From positions 1 through 11,328 of the forward strand of contig JAJDDU010000563.1 in the NCBI GenBank assembly GCA_029260155.1: a stretch of DNA of 11,328 bases, written 5' to 3'. Positions 6,458-11,328 of this stretch are shown one piece after another (position 1 is the first letter of the stretch; every line of letters begins with the position of its first letter). The position numbers and the translations under genes are program-made. The notes below the pieces were generated by a model. It did no database searches and had not been told where the DNA came from. It saw only the letters and a program-made list of their open reading frames with translations. This stretch comes from Phycisphaerae bacterium (GTDB taxonomy: Bacteria > Planctomycetota > Phycisphaerae > UBA1845).

Positions 6458-7507
6458 CTACTTCTGGAAGATCGGCAGAAGATGATCGGGCATCTGCAGA
6501 ATGATCAGCGCCATCGCCGTCCCATATTCCTGCCCCGCCTGTCCCCGCCAGTGCCCTTCCTCAGCCTGTTTGCCGACGAATTCGTCGCGGACGGCGGGCC
6601 ACCAGCGGCCCCAATACGCATCTCCGGCGAGAAAGACCGCCTGCGAAGCGTAGTAGTGGCCATAGTAATAATGCCCCACGCTCTGCTCGTTCGGCGGGAC
6701 AAACCGCATACAGTATTCTAGGCCGCGTGTTACCGCGTCTCCATCATAAACACCCGCGTATTGCAACGCCGCTACCCCTGCGGCCGATCGCGCAAACGCC
6801 GACGTGCCCGACGTGCTCATGTAGCGGAATCCCCCGTCGGGGTTCTGGCTGTTCTGTATGTATTGGATGCCCTTGTCGATGACCGACTTTTCGACGTGTA
6901 TGCCGACGTTGCGCGCCGCACGGAGTGCCATGAGCTGACACACCGTGACCGAAACGTCCGCGTCGTCACGCACGGGCTGATAACGCCACCCGCCCTCGGT
7001 GTTTTGCGTCGTAGCGATCAAGCGGACCGCTCGGCGAAGTGTTTCCCGGACGTCGGTTCGATTCGTCATCCCATAGACTTCCGCCAGAAAAAGCGTCGCA
7101 AAGCCGTGCCCATACATCGGCCCGTGTGACGTTTCCGCCGCCAGCAAGCCGCTCTCCGAAGCGTTCTTAACGATGAAGTCGATGCAGCCGTCGACCGCGC
7201 CTCCGTACTGGCCGCGCCCCGGCGTGTCGCCGTGGCTGAGATAGGCCAACCCGGCGAGACCGGTGATCCCGACGTGCCGCCCGTAGTGCGATAGCCCCCC
7301 GAAAGAACCGTCCTCCGCCTGCTGTGCGGCCAACCACGCCAACCCCCGCTCGACCGCCTGCAGCGTTCGGGCCTCGTGCCGAACGCCCCCTGGCTCGGAA
7401 ACGTCGTCGTCCCTCGAAACTTGCGCAGCTGCGGGGACCACCGGTTGGAACTCGGTGCCACACATAAGACAGCCGAAAATCAAGATGGTGTACGGTCGCC
7501 GTTTCAT
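6458..7507 (-). CDS. Secreted squalene-cyclase/prenyltransferase-fold (alpha/alpha toroid) protein
   Basis: A 349-residue exported protein with squalene-cyclase-like repeats. The N-terminus MKRRPYTILIFGCLMC is a signal peptide. Cleavage near AAA-Q at residue 28 or lipidation at Cys13 (IFGC, an imperfect lipobox) are both possible. QW-like repeats occur at about 57-70 (AWLAAQQAEDGSFG), 163-178 (LIATTQNTEGGWRYQP) and 216-229 (YIQNSQNPDGGFRY), with a related EEGHW at 316-320. At 181-186 the sequence is DDADVS, where true cyclases carry the acid motif DxDDT. The second Asp is kept but the next is Val. The aromatic run GHYYYGHYY (278-286) lines the last repeats. True hopene cyclases exceed 600 residues and are not secreted, so terpene cyclisation is unlikely; this planctomycete-type family has no known reaction. 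Its ATG overlaps the upstream stop by four bases (ATGA), with GAGGGTG just before it. Confidence 0.92.
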   Translation of the reverse strand: MKRRPYTILIFGCLMCGTEFQPVVPAAAQVSRDDDVSEPGGVRHEARTLQAVERGLAWLAAQQAEDGSFGGLSHYGRHVGITGLAGLAYLSHGDTPGRGQYGGAVDGCIDFIVKNASESGLLAAETSHGPMYGHGFATLFLAEVYGMTNRTDVRETLRRAVRLIATTQNTEGGWRYQPVRDDADVSVTVCQLMALRAARNVGIHVEKSVIDKGIQYIQNSQNPDGGFRYMSTSGTSAFARSAAGVAALQYAGVYDGDAVTRGLEYCMRFVPPNEQSVGHYYYGHYYASQAVFLAGDAYWGRWWPAVRDEFVGKQAEEGHWRGQAGQEYGTAMALIILQMPDHLLPIFQK

Positions 7508-8124
7508 TCATCACCCTCGTCAGAAAGCGCGCGGTAGTATCGCTCGATCCACTCGCGGTAGGCGTCCAGCGATTGCTCCCGCGACCCCTGGATAATCTCA
7601 TCGCGGTCCCTCGGCGGCAGATGGCCCCAACCCCGTCGCGTCTCACGCAAGGGACCACGCGCAGAGCCGGCTTGCGCATCCGCCTCGCCCTGGGCAGCTT
7701 CTGTTTCGGCGCCCGATGCCGATGGCTGAGAATTGGACTCGCTTTTGCCTGCGGGGCGTCCACTCTTCCGTCGCTTGTCGCCGGCGGAGGATGCCCCCTT
7801 TCCGGAGGACTTTCCGCGGGCCGCGCTCTTGATGGCCAACTCCAGTTCCTCAATAGCTAGGCGCTGCAGCGCCTGCGTTTCGAGCCCGGCGTCGTATTGC
7901 TTGGCGAGTCGTTCCTCGGCTTGGGACATCCGCTCCAAGACGCGCTGCATCAGGTCGCCGTCCTCGGACTTCTCACCCAGCAGCCGCTCGGCCAAGTCCT
8001 TCGCACGATCGTCGACCGCGTCGTTCTGTTGCGCGAGCGATACGCTCCCAGCAAGCGCGCCAATCGCAACGCACAGCAGCGTATCGCGGATGGCCCATGT
8101 ACGGATCCTCAGAAAACAGACCAT
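7504..8124 (-). CDS. Conserved hypothetical exported protein with coiled coil and C-terminal WGxLPPRxR motif
   Basis: A 206-residue protein of unknown function. Residues about 10-32 are a signal peptide or N-terminal anchor (DTLLCVAIGALAGSVSLAQ-Q). Residues 36-102 are charged and helical, probably coiled coil (DLAERLLGEKSEDGDLMQRV, then AIEELELAIKSA). Residues 103-158 are a low-complexity linker rich in Gly, Ser, Ala, Lys and Glu, likely disordered. The C-terminal block at 159-202 is the conserved-looking part: LRETRRGWGHLPPRDRDEII, then SREQSLDAYREWIERYYRAL. I recall this WG-LPPR-R ... IE-YY-x-L block from small proteins in planctomycete operons, but no function is known to me. The start ATG shares its A with the TGA of the DUF4175-like gene, so translation is coupled. 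It may be a partner of that neighbour's helical region (inference). Confidence 0.88.
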   Translation of the reverse strand: MVCFLRIRTWAIRDTLLCVAIGALAGSVSLAQQNDAVDDRAKDLAERLLGEKSEDGDLMQRVLERMSQAEERLAKQYDAGLETQALQRLAIEELELAIKSAARGKSSGKGASSAGDKRRKSGRPAGKSESNSQPSASGAETEAAQGEADAQAGSARGPLRETRRGWGHLPPRDRDEIIQGSREQSLDAYREWIERYYRALSDEGDE

Positions 8125-11100
8125 CAGTGCTCCTCTCTCGCGTCGCGCACCATCAACGCCATCAATTCCCGCACCTCGCGCTGCTGACGCCCCAGCGAGG
8201 CCGCCGCTCGCAGGTCGGCTTCCGACGATTCACCGTCCCGGCCCATTGACGCATCGAGTTCGATCGTCTCGGTGAGAAGCTCGTTCTGCATGGTCTTGAG
8301 CATGATCAACTCCGCCGCCGGCGGAATCCCAGGGCGAGCATGCCCTGAGCCCTGCCCGCCCCCGCGGATCGCGTCCACGAAATCATCAGACGGCGGAAGC
8401 GATTCCGCTTCGCTCAACGCGCGAATGAGCTGCTCCAACCGCCGCGCGACACGCCCCTGCACGCGCACGAGGTCGTCATCGATCCGCCGTCCCTTAAGCG
8501 AATCCCGCGAGTGCGTCATCTCCCCGGCGACCCGTTCCAGCACGCGATCATACACAACCGCACGCCCGAGTTCCTCCCTGACAGACTCGGTCGACTCTCT
8601 CGCCGCGCCTTGTTCCGATGCCAGCCTGCCGACCCGCCGGGTGCTGGACCGATCAAGTCGCCCGCGCGTCGCGACAACGTCCACGACTTCCGAGGTGGCT
8701 TGATTGATCGAAGCTTGATCGTCACGAATCTCCTCCAGGCGAGTGCGCGCGGCCGCCAGCATTGTCTGCGACGCGGCCGCCGCAGCCCGACGCGATTGTT
8801 CTCCCAGAACCTCCATCGCCACGCGCAGTTGCTCGATCGCGTCTGTTTGCGAATCCACCGCCCCGCCGCCCTGTCCGTCGACAAGCAATCGTGCGGCTTT
8901 GTGCATTGATCGAGCCGCCCCCCGAACCTCATCGCCCGCATCGGCTGCGTCGTTGATTTCCGAAAGATCGCGCCCCAGTGCATCGGCATTGCGGCGAAGC
9001 TGCGTCTGATCCGCGGACTGCTGGAACAGAACCTCGCGCGTCGCCTCGGTCGTCACCGCTTCGCGCGTCTCGGCGGTCAGCGCTTCCTGTTGAGCGAGCA
9101 GCTCAGCCACCGCCTGATCCGCGCGTTCCAATCGCTTGGCCAACTCAGCCAGGCGACGAACTTCCTGACCCTCCAGGCCGGTGAGCATTTTCGCAAGCGC
9201 CCGCGACGCGCGCTGCTGATCGTTCGACGCGCCGGAGAGACGATTCTCACCGATCGCCGACGCAGCCCGGACCATGCGATCGAAGACCTCGCCCGCGACC
9301 GCGGCACGCAACGCACTTTCGATGGAGGCGGTTTGTGCGGTTCCAGCCGAGGGTGCCGAACCGGATGCAGAACGCAAGCGGAGCAGCAGCGCGTCAAACT
9401 CGGTGCCCAGCTGTTGCTGCCTGTGCACCATTTGCCGCAGGGACGCCCGCTGCAACTCCGTCAATTCCGCCAGCCGTTTGCCGAGCGTCAGCCGGCCCAT
9501 GGCCGCCGTCTGACCGCGCAAGCGCTGCTGCCGATCCATCAGGTCGCGTGTCTTGTTCACCAACGCGCGAAAGTCGCTCCAGACGTCCATCCGCCGCACA
9601 AGATCGCGCAGCCGCCGCACGGCTGACTCCTGGCGCTCAGCCGCCTCAGCCAGCCGAGTTGCACCGTCGGATCGCGTGGCTGCATCAACACTTTCTTGCA
9701 AAGCGCGCGCGGCCTCGGTCATTGAATGTTCGGCTACGTCCGCAAGTTCGCGGCGCGCTCGTCGGACCAACTCCAACGAAGGGTCGTCGTCGAGACCGTT
9801 ACGTTGCAACCGGCCTGCCAGGTGATCAAACCGCCGCGCCAGATCCACCAGCGTGCCTGCCGCGCCATTTTGGCGGCGGACGAGTTCCAGCAGCGCGTCC
9901 TGCTCGATCCGGGTCGGGGATTCCTCGCCTCGGACACCCTCGCGAAGATCAATGCACTCGTCCCGGATGGCCTGCTGTTGAAACAGCGCCCGGCGAATGC
10001 GCTCTTCCAACAAGACGAACGCTTCCCGCATCCGCGATTCGAACGCAGCCGCACTAATGACTTTCAGTCGCTGCGGCCCAGACGAACCGACCTGACCGAC
10101 GCTGTCGCCGAGCACGCGATTGTCCGTCGCGTCAACCGTGTACACAATCGTCACGGGCGGCGTCAGGTTGAGAGATGCGATATCCCAAAGGTGGTCCACC
10201 GCAACCGTTACGCCGCTTGGCGACGACCGCGGTTCAGCCCCCTTCAGCAACGGAACCTCAAACGCCCGTTCCTCGTCCGCGACTCGGCCCACCAGGCGCA
10301 GCGCGGCGATTCCGAAGTCGTCCGCTGCCCGTACCCGCATCTGTATAGTGCCACCGGGTGTCACTTCCTCCACAGTCTTCGGCTCGGTCAAGACCACCGT
10401 GGGCGGGCGATCCGGAGCGGTCACGATGGTGTACGCATCCCGCCTGCGATTGCTGAATCCGTCGCGATCCATCAACTCCACGCGAAACGCAGTGTCCCGT
10501 TCGACGGTCCGCGACCCAGCCAGCTCTCGCGTTCGATCGGACACCTGTCGCAGCGGCACGCGCGTTTCACCCGATTCGCCCGATTCCACCACCAGCCAAG
10601 CGGCCGGAGTACCGTCACTCATCAGACGGACCGGCTTCGTCGGGCGAACGACTATCTCCGCACGACTGCCCGGCACAGCGGATGCCGCGCCGGCTGAGAG
10701 ATCGTACTCAACACGCTTTGCACTTTCCGCATAAGCGGGCGGCGCGATTCGGGCGACAACCCACTCCACGTCCGGCCGATGAACGACCGTGATCCGCGAT
10801 GCCGATCGCTTGGTCGAATCGTCCCCGGCTTCGAACCAATAGGCAGCCCCCTGTGACACCCCATCCACCGTACACCGATACTGACCGTCTGCCTGATAGT
10901 GCATGGCCAACGTCGTCTTCTCGCGCTCCTCATCGACCAAATGCACGACGCCGCGAAGGTGTGTTTCCCACCCGCGCCGCACATGCATTCGCAGAGTAAC
11001 CGACTCGCCGATCGGCACCGTGAGGTCGCCAGTCAACGGCACTACTTCGACGCGGTGAGGCCACTCGGTCACACCAAACGGGCGAACATAGCGGTGAATC

Positions 11101-11328
11101 CCGATCGAAAACCACTCATGCGATGTGAGCGCAACCCCGGCCAGCGCGCCCACGCCCGCGGCCAGAAGACACAGTCGTACGAGCACCGGGCGAAGCGACA
11201 GCGCTTCGCTGAGCGGAAGCTCGGACACAACCCGGTCGGTGTTCACGATCACCTGCCGCATCAGCGCGCCGGAAGCCTCATCGGGCGTCGTCAGAAAGCT
11301 GACCGTGCTGCTCAGTCGATCATCCAGC
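8124..11328 (-). CDS. DUF4175-like membrane-anchored protein with Ig-like domains and a long coiled coil (5' end outside window)
   Basis: Large envelope protein of unknown function; at least 1067 residues are visible. An ATG exists at 11261, but the frame stays open to the right edge and reads LDDRLSSTVSFLTTPDEASG just upstream. That segment is family-like, and no ribosome binding site precedes 11261, so the true start is outside. A transmembrane helix lies at about 11127-11189 (PVLVRLCLLAAGVGALAGVAL). Counted from 11261, residues about 71-400 form three beta-rich, Ig/fibronectin-like domains (for example RPPTVVLTEPKTVEEVTPGG, then RVRAADDFGIAALRL). Residues about 403-1045 are almost wholly helical coiled coil, rich in Arg, Glu, Ala and Gln. 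The layout matches planctomycete proteins annotated DUF4175: membrane anchor, extracytoplasmic beta domains, helical stalk. It heads the visible operon and overlaps the next gene by one base. In related genomes such genes often follow MoxR/DUF58/von Willebrand-A genes; these may lie to the right (inference from recall). Confidence 0.85.
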   Translation of the reverse strand, partial: LDDRLSSTVSFLTTPDEASGALMRQVIVNTDRVVSELPLSEALSLRPVLVRLCLLAAGVGALAGVALTSHEWFSIGIHRYVRPFGVTEWPHRVEVVPLTGDLTVPIGESVTLRMHVRRGWETHLRGVVHLVDEEREKTTLAMHYQADGQYRCTVDGVSQGAAYWFEAGDDSTKRSASRITVVHRPDVEWVVARIAPPAYAESAKRVEYDLSAGAASAVPGSRAEIVVRPTKPVRLMSDGTPAAWLVVESGESGETRVPLRQVSDRTRELAGSRTVERDTAFRVELMDRDGFSNRRRDAYTIVTAPDRPPTVVLTEPKTVEEVTPGGTIQMRVRAADDFGIAALRLVGRVADEERAFEVPLLKGAEPRSSPSGVTVAVDHLWDIASLNLTPPVTIVYTVDATDNRVLGDSVGQVGSSGPQRLKVISAAAFESRMREAFVLLEERIRRALFQQQAIRDECIDLREGVRGEESPTRIEQDALLELVRRQNGAAGTLVDLARRFDHLAGRLQRNGLDDDPSLELVRRARRELADVAEHSMTEAARALQESVDAATRSDGATRLAEAAERQESAVRRLRDLVRRMDVWSDFRALVNKTRDLMDRQQRLRGQTAAMGRLTLGKRLAELTELQRASLRQMVHRQQQLGTEFDALLLRLRSASGSAPSAGTAQTASIESALRAAVAGEVFDRMVRAASAIGENRLSGASNDQQRASRALAKMLTGLEGQEVRRLAELAKRLERADQAVAELLAQQEALTAETREAVTTEATREVLFQQSADQTQLRRNADALGRDLSEINDAADAGDEVRGAARSMHKAARLLVDGQGGGAVDSQTDAIEQLRVAMEVLGEQSRRAAAAASQTMLAAARTRLEEIRDDQASINQATSEVVDVVATRGRLDRSSTRRVGRLASEQGAARESTESVREELGRAVVYDRVLERVAGEMTHSRDSLKGRRIDDDLVRVQGRVARRLEQLIRALSEAESLPPSDDFVDAIRGGGQGSGHARPGIPPAAELIMLKTMQNELLTETIELDASMGRDGESSEADLRAAASLGRQQREVRELMALMVRDAREEH

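Noticed and set aside
5809..6504. Plus-strand open frame of 231 codons over the NPCBM gene
   Set aside because: Arg/His-rich composition with no motif, and opposite a gene with a signal peptide and NPCBM domain. It is a high-GC shadow.
7440..7475. Possible second palindrome (ACCGGTTGGAACTCGGT region) near the start of the toroid gene
   Set aside because: Only four bases pair at each end and the centre does not fold. It resembles the 6191-6246 element only in the short string CCGGTTGGAA.
9726..10697. Plus-strand open frame of 323 codons opposite the DUF4175-like gene
   Set aside because: The minus frame has a transmembrane helix, beta domains and a coiled coil and continues through the whole region. 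The plus frame is Arg-rich with no recognisable features.
11259..11261. ATG at 11261 as the true start of the DUF4175-like protein
   Set aside because: The frame is open upstream to the window edge with a family-like LDDRLSS segment, and no ribosome binding site precedes 11261. The gene is therefore treated as partial.

Overview
The window is chromosomal DNA of high GC content from a bacterium that is most likely a member of the Planctomycetota, probably near the Phycisphaerae (inference). The clues are a large secreted protein combining an Asp/Cys repeat of the D-C-N-x-N-x-x-P-D-x-C type with a dockerin-like C-terminus, an NPCBM-domain secreted protein, a squalene-cyclase-fold secreted protein, and a DUF4175-like envelope protein. 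Several palindromic elements are also present.

Layout. Positions 1-1219, minus strand: the first 406 codons of lysyl-tRNA synthetase (lysS); its C-terminus lies beyond the left edge. Positions 1220-1660: a divergent intergenic region of about 440 bases with three hairpin-forming palindromes and the ribosome binding sites of both flanking genes, but no convincing promoter. Positions 1661-5224, plus strand: a 1187-residue exported protein with a seven-unit FG-GAP-like propeller, an eight-unit Asp/Cys repeat, a right-handed beta-helix ending in a choice-of-anchor-Q-like segment, and a disulfide-rich dockerin-like tail. Positions 5233-11328, minus strand: four tightly packed genes transcribed right to left. 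They encode a DUF4175-like membrane-anchored protein (5' end outside the window), a 206-residue exported protein with a conserved C-terminal motif, a 349-residue squalene-cyclase/prenyltransferase-fold protein, and a 406-residue NPCBM protein.

How the genes work together. The four minus-strand genes overlap by 1 and 4 bases, or are separated by 4 bases, so they are almost certainly one translationally coupled operon. All four products appear to be exported or membrane-anchored, which suggests a cell-envelope or periplasmic function. None has an established biochemical role that can be deduced here. The operon and the plus-strand surface protein converge with only 8 bases between their stop codons. 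The most unusual nucleotide feature is a 56-base REP-like palindrome that lies in frame inside the NPCBM gene and is translated as a basic linker.
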